The notes under the pieces were generated by a model, which made no database searches, had not been told where the DNA came from, and was given only the letters and a program-made list of their open reading frames with translations. From the NCBI GenBank assembly GCA_009768925.2, contig VHIT02000028.1, positions 186,001 to 250,000 on the forward strand: a stretch of DNA of 64,000 nt. Direction: 5' to 3'. Both the position numbers and the translations under genes were made by a program. Positions 9,435 through 19,375 of the stretch are shown piece after piece (positions within the stretch are counted from its first letter, which is position 1; each line of letters starts with the position of its first letter). Origin of the DNA: Cryptosporidium bovis. Taxonomy: Eukaryota > Apicomplexa > Conoidasida > Eucoccidiorida > Cryptosporidiidae.

Positions 9435-10337
9435 TCAGTATGATTTCAACCATACATATATTGAATATATAGACAATATTGGAAAGAATGAAAATAAGAC
9501 CAGAACTATTAGAAATAACACCATTTTATTGTTTATATTACCATAATCTTCAAATACAAGTGGGTCGCTAGGATCAAGTTCCCAAAGTAAATCTATAATA
9601 CCAAATCCTATTTCCTGTTGATTGATTTTTGTGACCAGATTCATATATTTTATTATGGTTTCTCTGACAATTCTACCAACAAATGACAGCCTTTGTTTAC
9701 TAGAAATGTCAATGTTCTCATTAATATATTCTTCCGGTATTGAATAACTCCTTGCAATATTCACAATATTTTCAACGTATTTATCACTCGGAAATATTGG
9801 ACTTATGTTTTTTGACAATTCCCTTATATCCCTAAAGTATTTGGATTTGAGTACCTCTTCTTTGTTTAGAAGAGTTCCTATATAAATCTTATCAAGAATT
9901 AAATTATTTGTTTCAGCAATAAATGTCACTCCACTGATAATGTTGTTCACTTTGTGCCCATTTTCTGAAATAGCCAATCTTTTTTTTAATGAAGCTTCTT
10001 TAAAACTAAAATTTGTCTCTGACTCGGCCTCATCTATTTCTTTTTTTATTAGTATTTCAACACTTATTAATTGGTTATTTGCGAGGTACTTTGAGTAATC
10101 CGTAACCATCCCTAGTTCATAATTAGATATTTTAAGTACAACGCCGTATGTCAACTTATTAGGGGAATAAAATATTGTTGGTCTCTTTCTACAAACAAAC
10201 GGAATTCCTTTTACTTCCCATTCAAAGTGATAATTTTCAATAATTCCAATTCCGAAAGGACTAAAACTCACGTTTGGAAAGCAGCTTTTGAATTCATATA
10301 GATCCATCAAATGATCATAAACAAATAAAAATGTCAT
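9435..10337 (-). CDS. Gamma-glutamylcyclotransferase-like fold protein with C-terminal membrane anchor
   Basis: In this 300-aa protein residues 1-95 look like a GGCT-like domain. The opening FLFVYDHLMD replaces FxYGSN, then come an N-V-x-F-x-P-F-G-I-G segment and the strand IENYHFEWE, and the YGVVLKISNYEL block matches the WGVLYEL strand of the family. The position where active enzymes have the catalytic glutamate (YEG-like) reads DYSKY here, so glutamylcyclotransferase activity is doubtful. The remainder is charged and helical. A strong hydrophobic segment (about residues 272-296) lies just before the C-terminus with a two-residue tail, so it may be tail-anchored. Assignment is by pattern and could be wrong; the membrane anchor is seen directly. 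Confidence 0.75.
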   Translation of the reverse strand: MTFLFVYDHLMDLYEFKSCFPNVSFSPFGIGIIENYHFEWEVKGIPFVCRKRPTIFYSPNKLTYGVVLKISNYELGMVTDYSKYLANNQLISVEILIKKEIDEAESETNFSFKEASLKKRLAISENGHKVNNIISGVTFIAETNNLILDKIYIGTLLNKEEVLKSKYFRDIRELSKNISPIFPSDKYVENIVNIARSYSIPEEYINENIDISSKQRLSFVGRIVRETIIKYMNLVTKINQQEIGFGIIDLLWELDPSDPLVFEDYGNINNKMVLFLIVLVLFSFFPILSIYSIYVWLKSY

Positions 10338-10550
10338 TCTTCTTTGATTCTATGCATAAACCCACATATCTTCCCTAACATGCTTTATTGAAATGCATTA
10401 ATAGCGCCAAAGACAAACTTTCTAACCAAAAAGGAAATAACATTGGTACCGCCAATATTATAGCACAAATTTTGTGTGTAGTAAATAAAACAAGAAATAT
10501 ATATATATATATTATTAATAATTAAATATAAATAGTTTTTTAAACTGAAA

Positions 10551-12299
10551 ATGAACGATCTGTACATCCATTCAGTTTATGACTCTGATAACTGGAGTAG
10601 ATTATCTATAAATAACACACTAGGAGTAAGTTTATGTTTGCAGGTGTTTTGGAGCATTCCTTTAACAGATTATTAACGATAAACACATTATTTAAATAAC
10701 TCTTAGAATATTAAGGAGAACTCTAGAAAAAGGAATAACTCCCGAAAAACAAGTTTATTCTCCACAGCAAATAACTTTAGACAAAGTTACTTATTGAGAT
10801 ATTATATTTTAAAAAACTCACTAATTCAAAATAGCTCATTTATATTTCATAATTCGGATAATGTTGATACCAAAGAGGTCATATTGAGTAGGTCTGGAAG
10901 AATTTTAACTGATTGTTTTGAGGAAATAGATATAGATAAGTCAAAATTCTTAATTCGTTCAATTAAGTCTTTATTGGGAACAGATAAAAAAGCAACATTA
11001 TTTGGTATGTTAATTAAAAATGAAGATAACGAATTGCTTTTAGAAGACCCAACATACAAAGTGAAGCTTGAAATTAATATAAACAATACATTTTTTGGGA
11101 GAGGTATATATTGTCTAAATCACATGGTTGTTGTTAGAGGAAAAATGAACAGTTTAACTAATAGTTTTGAGGTTGAATTATTATTTCATCCGCCAACTCA
11201 AAATATTGATGAGAATCTCTCGAGGAATATTATTGATAAATCAGTCTCACTGGCTATGAATACCTTCAATATGAATGAAAAAAAATCAACTCCATTAGAA
11301 TCTAAAATTATAATACCTTTAACTCAAACAAATATGAAGTATTTTAAGCTTGAAGAAACTAGTATTTCAGAAAACTGCTCAGAAAAGATCGAGTCCTGGA
11401 TCGTTCTTTCTGATTTACTATTAACGAGTAATCAAGTAATTACTAACCTTGAGAAGGTTTTTTCAGGTTATGAACAGGCAATTTGTGGTTCTAAAACAAA
11501 ATTGGGATTTATACTGTTTGGAAATTTTATCGGTGTTGGTGATGAAAATTTCACAGAAAAAACTGATGATACAAACATTAAACTGAGCAAAAAGCTTAAT
11601 TTAATTGATAGGAAGGAGAATAATGAAACCAACAAGCTTTTTTTCGACTTTGGAAGTGAAAACAAGAATGAAAACAGCAGCTCCTTACTAACTTTTGAAA
11701 TAACACGCAAATACTTCAATGAACTTAAAGTATTACTAAACAAATTTCCTACTTTGAAAAATAATTGTATTTTTTTAATAATACCAGGCCCAAATGATAT
11801 AGGACCTGATTTACTCCCAAAAAACCCACTTATTGATTATTTTACTTCGAATATAACACAGGAATTTCCAAATAACAATATATATTTAAAATCAAGCCCA
11901 AGTAGATTGAATGATAATGGGAATAGTATTTTTTTAATGAGACACTCATTATCTGTTGAACTCAAGGAAAAAACAATATATTCATATTTTGGTGAAGATA
12001 ATATGGGTCACACAAAGTATTGGAATATGGATTCTAAAATCCTTGAACAAATAATCCCACCAACAATTCTGGGACAAAAACACGTTACCCCTACAAGTTC
12101 AAATATTATTCCCACCTTAGATGCATCTTTTTACCTATTCCCAACTCCAAATGTCATAATAATAGGAGATTCTGGTCCAAGTTATTCGGTTAAACCAATA
12201 GATAATGTGTGGATTGTGAATCCAGGTTCATTTAAAAATACGAATTCTTGGATACAATACAACGTTGTTGACAATTCAATTGATCACGTTTGGTTATGA
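10551..12299 (+). CDS. DPB2: DNA polymerase epsilon subunit B (Dpb2/POLE2), two exons
   Basis: I read this as join(10551..10625, 10707..12299), 555 aa. Exon 1 is 25 codons; the 81-nt intron (GTAAGT to CTCTTAG) joins in phase 0. Exon 2 then starts before NNFRQSYLLRYYILKN, which matches the conserved block that begins the OB-fold part of POLE2. After the OB region comes the inactive calcineurin-like phosphoesterase domain with IIPGPNDIGPDLLPKNPL. It ends with a C-terminal block containing GQKHVTPT and YLFPTPNVIIIGD. The subunit scaffolds the catalytic subunit of the leading-strand polymerase in the nucleus. Length is close to the human protein (527 aa). The last residues (DNSIDHVWL) form the usual short tail. 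Confidence 0.9.
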
Positions 12300-12343
12300 A
12301 TTTAAGTGTATAAAATATATATTTTTAACTTTGATGAATAACC

Positions 12344-12364
12344 TATATATATATATATATATAT
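12344..12364. repeat. (TA)n dinucleotide run
   Basis: A perfect TA run of about 21 bp sits in the 89-bp gap between the convergent POLE2 and GMC-oxidoreductase stops. A shorter TA run is at about 10499-10512. Likely polymorphic between isolates. Confidence 0.8.
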
Positions 12365-12388
12365 TAATTATTCTGTTTATATTATTTT

Positions 12389-14665
12389 TTATGAATAAAT
12401 TTTATTGATTTCTTGTTCTCTATTCTTTAATATTGATATTCCTGCATACCTTCCGAGACTCATAATAGTGAGCACTGGATTTATTCTTGGCAAAATTTTC
12501 AGTAGTGAGGCATCTACAACACCCAAGTTAGTTGTCCCTGATAAAATAAAAGTATCGTTTTCAACAAGTTCTCCAAGTGGAGCTGAACCGGCCCAATGCC
12601 AAATACTTGTACCAACTTTATTGGCGAGATTTAAAACTGCTTCTTTATCTGAAATATCTGGTAAAATAGGTGGGAACGTGGCAATATTTTCAAATATTAT
12701 ATTTTTGTCTCTAAAACACTCCTCTGGATTTTCGCTTTGCAAGCATTCTTCAGGGAATAAGCTATTTTTATACCCCAGTATGCTGTTATAAACGTCTTCA
12801 AGTTCATTCATAAATTCCGGAGAGAAAGGCTTATTCATAAATAAACCTTCTGTTCTTGCAGATGCCAATACCCCAATTATTCCATTTAAGACAGTTAACG
12901 GGCAAGAAGAATAACCTCCCGGTTCTGCAATCTCGTCAAATTCACCAGATCTCAGCATTTTTATGACACTCGACAGACCAGTAATAGCGTTTTCTTTGTC
13001 TTCATCGTCAGATAGGTAGTTTCCATCAAGTTCAAACTTTCCATCACCGTTTACACTCAAGCTACCTCTACTTTTAGGTTCTGATGTAAAGTAAAACACT
13101 GCAGCTGATCTTCTTAAACATTTTAGAGGATATTGTAGTATTAAACAGATAGGAAAAATACCACTAAAAGGGTACGTCTCTGCGCACGATTTAAATGTCT
13201 CAATGACAAAATCAGTAACAATGTTATTCCTAAGTTTTGGTGGAAATATGAGTCTTGTTGCATACAAAGTTCCCTCAATGGTTCTATCTCCACCCAACGA
13301 TTCAATATTAATCGTATTACAACTATATCCACAATCTCCAGATTTTGTAGAAAAGCTTGACATCAGTGGATTCACAAATGGATTAGATGAAATTTTTTCC
13401 TTAAAGAAAAAAGGAATCGCAAAAAGCATTCTGTCTACAATGTTTGTTCCCAGATTATTAACTTCAAGAATTGGCATTATATTCATATTTTGTAATGCTT
13501 GACTGGGACCAATTCCGGATTTGTAAAGTAAAATTGGAGTATGTATTGCACCCGATGATAAGATAATCATACCATTATCATTAACACATATTCTTCTTGC
13601 AAAAATATTGCTTAAAATTTCTTTTGATGCTTTAAATACAGTGTTTTGTTCAACACCATTTACAATATTACCAGTTGTAAAGTTAAAACTGGGATTCTCA
13701 TTAAAGTCAGAGTATTGATATTTTATAACATTTCTGTTTAAAACAATACATTTTGCATTTAAAGGTGAAATATTTCTTTGGTTGTTTTGTTCATTATTTA
13801 AAAATGAATTGATTCCTGCAAATTTGCTTTGTATAAATGAAAAGTTTTCATTTCTAAGTCTGCTCCCAGAGTTATTGGATGACAGATTTTCTTGAGATTC
13901 AAATTCTATTTTTGTAACATAATTATGAGTCAAGATGTCAACCGGACTTGTTTCTATCACCCTCTTTCTTTTTACGCTCTCGTAGTCGGACAACAAAATA
14001 TCAGAGGACATTCTAAAACCATGGTCAGAAACATTAAAAATGTTGTATACCCTCCAGGTCCCGTTGATCCTATTTATACTAAAATCTGAGTTAGGATTTT
14101 CGGAAGTCACAAAATTTACATCATTAAATGATTTTTCCAATGGTTCTACTATCGGGAGATTTTGGTCTCCTTTATTGCTAACTTTGTCAATTACCCAATT
14201 ATAACTTTCCTCCAAAAGAGTTTGGTTTAACTGAGCACCAGAAGAGTTTTTTAACATTTCAAAAAATTCTGGATCCTCTTCCATTATCATTCCCATATTA
14301 ATGGCTGTTCCACCACCTAACACATTACCTATGTGTGTTCTGACTCCTTGTTTTGTGACAACTAACTGGCTCACCTTTTTATCATCAACTACTCTACCCA
14401 TTCCGCTGATATTTTCTGTCAACTTTGATTCTTCAAATCTCGTCCCACCTCTTTCTACGAGTAGAACTGAATATTTTGAATCTGCCAAAGTCCTAGCTAA
14501 AGCACATCCTGCCGCTCCACCACCAACAATTATATAGTCATATGTTGATTTTATTCCTCTTTGATTTACATTCAAGTCTGGAAATGATGAAAGCACAGAT
14601 GCCGAACAAAAACCAAAAAAACTTAATAGGGGAAAAGCAATGTACATAAACAATGAAATAAACAT
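12389..14665 (-). CDS. Secreted GMC-family (glucose-methanol-choline) FAD oxidoreductase
   Basis: This 758-aa protein starts with a signal peptide (MFISLFMYIAFPLLSFFGFC). It continues with the FAD-binding Rossmann motif DYIIVGGGAAGCALA (residues 43-57) and the ribose-binding acidic ERGG (residues 71-74). The second GMC signature GGGTAINMGM is at residues 117-126. Near the C-terminus are the catalytic-site block HWAGSAPLGEL (about residue 691) and NPVLTIMSLGRYAG (about 728), giving the family's His and Asn pair. Relatives oxidise alcohols or, in plants, cleave mandelonitrile. The substrate here is unknown. It is longer than usual (about 550-600 aa) because of Asn/Ser-rich insertions. A leader implies function in the secretory route or outside the cell. 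Confidence 0.92.
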   Translation of the reverse strand: MFISLFMYIAFPLLSFFGFCSASVLSSFPDLNVNQRGIKSTYDYIIVGGGAAGCALARTLADSKYSVLLVERGGTRFEESKLTENISGMGRVVDDKKVSQLVVTKQGVRTHIGNVLGGGTAINMGMIMEEDPEFFEMLKNSSGAQLNQTLLEESYNWVIDKVSNKGDQNLPIVEPLEKSFNDVNFVTSENPNSDFSINRINGTWRVYNIFNVSDHGFRMSSDILLSDYESVKRKRVIETSPVDILTHNYVTKIEFESQENLSSNNSGSRLRNENFSFIQSKFAGINSFLNNEQNNQRNISPLNAKCIVLNRNVIKYQYSDFNENPSFNFTTGNIVNGVEQNTVFKASKEILSNIFARRICVNDNGMIILSSGAIHTPILLYKSGIGPSQALQNMNIMPILEVNNLGTNIVDRMLFAIPFFFKEKISSNPFVNPLMSSFSTKSGDCGYSCNTINIESLGGDRTIEGTLYATRLIFPPKLRNNIVTDFVIETFKSCAETYPFSGIFPICLILQYPLKCLRRSAAVFYFTSEPKSRGSLSVNGDGKFELDGNYLSDDEDKENAITGLSSVIKMLRSGEFDEIAEPGGYSSCPLTVLNGIIGVLASARTEGLFMNKPFSPEFMNELEDVYNSILGYKNSLFPEECLQSENPEECFRDKNIIFENIATFPPILPDISDKEAVLNLANKVGTSIWHWAGSAPLGELVENDTFILSGTTNLGVVDASLLKILPRINPVLTIMSLGRYAGISILKNREQEINKIYS

Positions 14666-14813
14666 CTTTAGTAAAAGAACATATATTTATTCAAATTAAA
14701 ATATTTATAACTAGAATGAGGATGGTTTACGCATTATATTAAAATGCGATTTATAGGTCAAATGTATATATTCTCAACGAAAATACGATACTTATCGACA
14801 ATATTTCGTAACA

Positions 14814-15637
14814 TTATGTTATCGAAATAAAAATAATTAGTGATATAAATAAAATTATACTTATAATAACCATTATTATTGTTTGTATTAATGACATTCT
14901 CAGAGATTTTGTATATTTTTTCATTTCTTGTGTAGATTTAGTTGTTTTTTCAATATTTTTTGGGTACGCGTTGTCTAACTCGGATAGAATCTAAAAGTAA
15001 CAGAAAAAAGGTGAATAAGGTAGCAGAAAAAAGTGTTAAATGCAAGAAAACTTACCTTTTTTTCGCTTTTCATGAGTTCGCCAAATCTTAGTGCAGATTT
15101 TTTCATCTCTTCCGCCAAGACAGCCAAATCCTCCTTTAATTCCTCATTGATCTCTTCAGTAAGTTTGACTTGATTATTAATATCGTCCATGTAATTATTG
15201 TGTGACTGTTTAGCAGCTGAGTTCTGTTCCTCATCTGAATTTCCAATTTGGCTTAATGTTAATTTGTCGTTTTCGAGAGTATTTGAGTCTACACCAAAGT
15301 CTTTATGGTCGGTCCCAACATCAACATTTTCGGATTGTTTAAGTATATTCTCTTTTGGATCATCAGATTTTGGTTCAAGAGGCAACTTTTTCTCTAATTT
15401 TAATATTAATATTTTCACACGAGAACTATATTTTTTCTCAAATGAAGGTGAGAATTTGCTATTTTCGAGTATTGTAGACAAACAATGCAGCATTTTCTTG
15501 ATTGCCACAGTACGAATAAAATCCTCATCAAATAAGTCAACTGAATTCTGATTTACAGTTCCAAATGCATATTCGTTATATTCGTTATTTTCAATGGTAT
15601 TCTCTATTTGCGATAATAAAACACCGTAATCACACAT
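14814..15637 (-). CDS. Use1-like tail-anchored SNARE, two exons
   Basis: I read this as complement(join(14814..14990, 15056..15637)), 252 aa. The 65-nt intron (GTAAGT to CTTTTAG) is in phase 0. Splicing replaces an aberrant hydrophobic end by ILSELDNAYPKNIEK, which extends the coiled coil, followed by a C-terminal membrane anchor of about 25 residues (SLIQTIIMVIISIILFISLI) and a tiny tail. The segment LTEEINEELKEDLAVLAEEM resembles the SNARE motif of Use1/p31, the ER SNARE that serves Golgi-to-ER retrograde traffic with Sec20 and Ufe1. By eye an acidic residue (KSEKKIL) stands where most Q-SNAREs have the central glutamine, as in human Use1. It could be another Qc-type SNARE, but the anchor and motif order are clear. 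Confidence 0.87.
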
Positions 15638-15987
15638 ATTTTTTGCTTTATTAAACGGATTCTATAATTTATAAGTATCACTAACTCATTAGGTAATAAA
15701 ATAAGAGATATATCAATTTAGTGGGTTGAATAGTAAATCATAAAAAAAATTACAATTTATAAACTAAAAAAGTCCTATTCTTAGCGCTTATAATTCATCT
15801 TGAGAAAAAATGTGCAAATGATTTTTAAGTCAAAAATAATCATGATTAATGGGAAGTGACATCTGTGATCTTTTATCCTTTCCATTTTATTTTAATTGGT
15901 ATCACCACACACAATATAAAAATGCTATTAATTCATATTAATTATGCGTGTGGGGAGGGTAATTTTTGATTAAACATTTTTTTAAAT
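15638..15987. promoter_or_regulatory. Divergent intergenic region with G-box GTGTGGGGAG
   Basis: This 350-bp AT-rich spacer lies between the Use1-like gene and the five-exon secreted gene. GTGTGGGGAG at 15948-15957 lies 31 bp upstream of the ATG at 15988 and recurs identically at 20487-20496 upstream of another secreted protein. No coding potential seen. Confidence 0.45.
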
Positions 15988-16989
15988 ATGAAACTTGAAA
16001 ATATTATTATTTTGATTGTTTTTTTGTCAAAAATACTACAAAATAGTTGTAATCTAAGAAAAAAAAGTGAAGAGGTAATACATAATTGAAGACTAAGTTC
16101 ACAGTTTGATTAATGACTTTTTAAACTCATTTCAAGTCTAGTAAAACTGATACTTTACTAAGACCTGTAGAATTTAATAATGTAAGTGTTTTATATACAT
16201 AAAGGTGATATTTAGGATTAAAATATAATCATTTTTTAGGTGACGTCTGCACTTCGAATATTCCCCTTTGTATATTATGGTTATGTTTCAAGATTAAGTT
16301 TAAGCAATCTAGACCCAGAATTAGTAGAGAAAAGACTGCAAGAGATATATCCATTTTTGTCAAAGAGAGAATGCGGTGATTTGTATTGTCTATGTAAGTT
16401 AAATATTTATCATGTTATTGTATATATTTTTGATAATTTTAAATAAGTTTTTTACAATCCCAAAAGTGGGTCAGAAATGACAATGACCGCCCTTTCATGT
16501 AAGTTAAAAGCAGAGTATTGCAATCATTTAATTAATTTAATGTTGGACTACAAATATAAAGGGGTGCTTTCGTTCTCTACGCTTAGTAGCAATGTGTTGC
16601 CCCTGCTGCTCCAATATTCAGAGGGCTTGTCTCAAGGAATATTCTTCGCAAAGAGGTTATCCATATTTGAAATAATAGTTTATCCAGTAGTGACTGTTGA
16701 GGAGGGGGAGGTGAGTGAAAAAAATAAAACATTACTCTTAGGGTATTTATTGTCGCATAAAAAATGATTCTAACTATCAACTCAGGTTTTTGCAAGAATA
16801 AAATCAGCAGATAGTGAAAAAGAAAACTACACTGAAGAGTTATTAATATCTCCTTGCAAAGGAGTACTGCAATACGTATGGCCAAATGTTTCTACCCCTT
16901 CTATTGCCTTTATGTTAATTTCCAGGGTTCAATGTAGCAAATTAAGAAGAGAAGCAAGTGAAGTTGCATATGACCAAATAGAAAGTTAA
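15988..16989 (+). CDS. Secreted protein of unknown function, five exons
   Basis: I read this as join(15988..16074, 16137..16181, 16240..16393, 16448..16710, 16786..16989), 250 aa. Exon 1 is a signal peptide (MKLENIIILIVFLSKILQNS). Exon 2 is a 45-nt micro-exon (SSKTDTLLRPVEFNN). Introns are 62, 58, 54 and 75 nt with GTAATA, GTAAGT, GTAAGT and GTGAGT donors. All junctions keep frame. The third acceptor is the least certain: only an acceptor ending at 16447 (TAAATAAG) gives an open join. The mature protein is mixed alpha/beta in character with eight cysteines and ends before a stop at 16987-16989. No family is recognised. Four introns is unusual for this genus. Confidence 0.72.
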
Positions 16990-17215
16990 AAATTTATTTA
17001 TTGTGTTTTCATTTTATTGTGTAAATTGTCAAATAATGCACCAACAATATAACGAGATCAAAAATCCGTTCGATTATTAGAAGCCCAGCTTATATTTTTA
17101 GATCCAGTTTGGCGGTTATTTTTTCAGCATGTTCAATAGTACGGTTTGGTTGTTAGGTAGTCGATTTAACTTCGTTTTTTTTCTTATTTTGGGAGATAAG
17201 TAATTCTATCAGAAA

Positions 17216-18364
17216 ATGAGGAACTGTAATTTATTTCTGGCAATATTTCTCATATTAGTTATTGGATTCGATGAGATTTATTCTGATGATGTTCAACAGA
17301 ATCAAGATAGAGGTATTGGAAGTGTTAAATCTCGAATAGGTAACATGTTCAAATTTAAAACACCATCTAGACCTAAATTAAAATTAAGTTTTGGTAGGGG
17401 CAGGGAAAAAAAGAAAACTGAAAACTTGGAAGAACTTTTTTCAGAGTTGGAGGAAGTTAAACAAAAAAGGCAAAAAACAAGAAATCCATTTTTGAAATTA
17501 AGGTACTACTTAGGTGAACAGAAAATAAAAAAAACTATTCGTAAAATAAAGAAATCTAAAGATGAGGAAAAGAAGTTGGAAAAGCTAGAGGAAGAACTTC
17601 CAATGGACTACTCACCACAAGCATTGCCAAAGGAAGGTTCTGTTCCACCATACTTGCCTGTTGTTCTTGAACTTCCAAAGGGACCAATAGAAGCACATGA
17701 TTATTTCGGTGAAGAAGATAAGCCGGAGGATAAAGTTTTATTGGATGAAGGACATGAACTTCAAATAACTGTAAAAGATATGGATCAGGAGGAAGAGGAG
17801 GATGGTCTTGAAACCGCTAGTGGACATGAGACCACAGAGATGTTTGGAGAGAAGAGCACTTCCAGTGAGCAAGTAGATGAAGTAGGAGTGGACGTAAGTG
17901 AATCTGAAGACGAGGCGGAAATCAGGGACGGATTAGGGGACTCTGAAAGTGAGCAACCGGAGGAAATTGATATTGTTGGAGCTGAGGGAGAGATAGGTAC
18001 TGAAGCTGGTGAGGAAGATGAAGAGGGTGCTAAAAAGCAGGACTCTAGTCCTGAGAAGGGGGTTGAGGTGAAGAAGAAGACAAAAAAACCTAAATTAGGT
18101 GGTTTATTTGGTTTTTTCAAGGCCAGGAAAGAAAGTAAAGCTACTAAATTGGCCAAATTATTGGTTCTTAGAGAAAAGTTGGAAATTGAACTTGCTGAGA
18201 CTAAGAATTCGCTTCGGAAAAGAATTCTTGCTCATAAACTAAAAAGGACAGAAAAATCTATTCAAAAGTTGACTGAGGAGGCTATCGATGAAATAGAAGG
18301 AAAAGATGACACACAAGATGATTCAGAATCAAAGAATCAAAGTGAAACAGAAATTGATCAATAA
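17216..18364 (+). CDS. Secreted highly charged (Lys/Glu-rich) protein with internal duplication
   Basis: This 382-aa protein has a signal peptide (MRNCNLFLAIFLILVIGFDE). A basic block (about residues 35-120) precedes a long acidic, Ser/Glu-rich middle (about 150-275). A second basic helical block follows (about 285-365). The two basic blocks look alike: LEELFSELEEVKQK...KTRNPFLKLR...KIKKTIRKIKK against KLLVLREKLEIELAETKN...KRILAHKLKRTEKSIQKL, pointing to an ancient duplication. Codon use is more GC-rich than the neighbours in the acidic part. No enzyme motif. It is a single exon; the ATG at 17216 is the first in frame. Possibly an exported or parasitophorous-vacuole protein, by inference only. 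Confidence 0.78.
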   Translation: MRNCNLFLAIFLILVIGFDEIYSDDVQQNQDRGIGSVKSRIGNMFKFKTPSRPKLKLSFGRGREKKKTENLEELFSELEEVKQKRQKTRNPFLKLRYYLGEQKIKKTIRKIKKSKDEEKKLEKLEEELPMDYSPQALPKEGSVPPYLPVVLELPKGPIEAHDYFGEEDKPEDKVLLDEGHELQITVKDMDQEEEEDGLETASGHETTEMFGEKSTSSEQVDEVGVDVSESEDEAEIRDGLGDSESEQPEEIDIVGAEGEIGTEAGEEDEEGAKKQDSSPEKGVEVKKKTKKPKLGGLFGFFKARKESKATKLAKLLVLREKLEIELAETKNSLRKRILAHKLKRTEKSIQKLTEEAIDEIEGKDDTQDDSESKNQSETEIDQ

Positions 18365-19375
18365 ATGAATAGCAAAAATCACGGAGTAAGTAATCTACTT
18401 ATCAGTTATATAATATTTTCGCCGGAAAAAAAAGGTATTTTTCTTGGATATTTGGGTTTCTGGTATCCATCAAAAACAGGCAGATCATCATTTATTTATT
18501 TTTAATTTGCGAGAAAAATAAGAGATAAAACAGTAATACTAATATTATTATTAAAAAAATGTCAGTATTCTTATTTAAGATCTAATTGATAATAGATGAA
18601 TGAACTTAAATATTTTTAAAAAAAATGTTTCTTTTCAGTGCCTGTATTTTTAGAATTATTCGTTTAAAGTTTTACACCATCTATAACTAAAATCTCATAG
18701 TGTAGATTATCACCTCTCAGTTTGAACCATGAGACAAGTATACAGGATTTGATTTCGACTTTCAACTAGATGACTTTGTAGTAACAATTTATTTCTTTTT
18801 GCAACTAATAGTTAGAAACAGATATAACTCACCATCATGAGTGTTAGCTTTCTAGGACAAGTGGCAATTTCTGTCAATGTCCTTATGTCAAGCTGTTGCA
18901 TGCTTATATCCTTCACCGGGGTCTACTATCTAATTAACCTAGTTTCCTAAAGAAAATATATTGGAACACAATACATAAATTAGGTCTGAGAAATCAAAAA
19001 ATACCAACATGTTAAAATTACATGAAAATAGCTATATAAAGTTCGACACTATGTAAATCTATTCCTGCAAACTTAATTACAAACGTAACAATTATTGAAT
19101 GACAAATTAATTACAAATTGAAAAAAACAGATATTATCCAGATTAAATTATAGAGAATATATATACTTAAAATCTTATATTAGTAGTTTCTAATAGAACG
19201 GACATTCATAGTTTTTTTTAGATATTTGTCACTCATATCCTGATGCTTAATAGATTCATGATACCCGTGTCACGTCTCGTCTAGCAGATATCATGCATAA
19301 GACAAACTCTATAAGAAATAAGCAATTAAAGTCAAAGTTTGGGATTAGGTTAAGTAATATATTTTTTTGTTGAAA
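18365..19375. other. 1-kb intergenic stretch containing a candidate micro-gene
   Basis: This AT-rich spacer lies downstream of the charged secreted protein and upstream of the three-exon gene at 19376. Apart from the 37-codon frame at 18837-18950, which is listed separately, only short chance frames are seen. GCATGC occurs at 18897-18902 but lies inside that frame. A GTAAGT is present just after the preceding stop at about 18385, without a convincing partner exon. Confidence 0.5.
18837..18950 (+). CDS. Candidate 37-aa single-pass membrane micropeptide (OST4-like?)
   Basis: The ATG at 18837 opens 37 codons ending in TAA. The product has one hydrophobic segment over most of its length and no charged residue, with the pattern VAISVNVLMSSCC...GVYYLIN. 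Base composition of the frame is clearly less AT-rich than the flanks, as coding DNA is here. Size and layout (37 aa, short lumenal head, VYYLIN at the end of the helix) recall OST4, the 36-37-aa subunit of oligosaccharyltransferase. That resemblance is by eye over a very short hydrophobic sequence and may be chance. It could also be an exon of a larger gene. Confidence 0.4.
   Translation: MSVSFLGQVAISVNVLMSSCCMLISFTGVYYLINLVS

Noticed and set aside
14991-15055. Hydrophobic C-terminus of the unspliced Use1-like frame
   Set aside because: It is intron sequence; the spliced form has the SNARE extension and a proper tail anchor.
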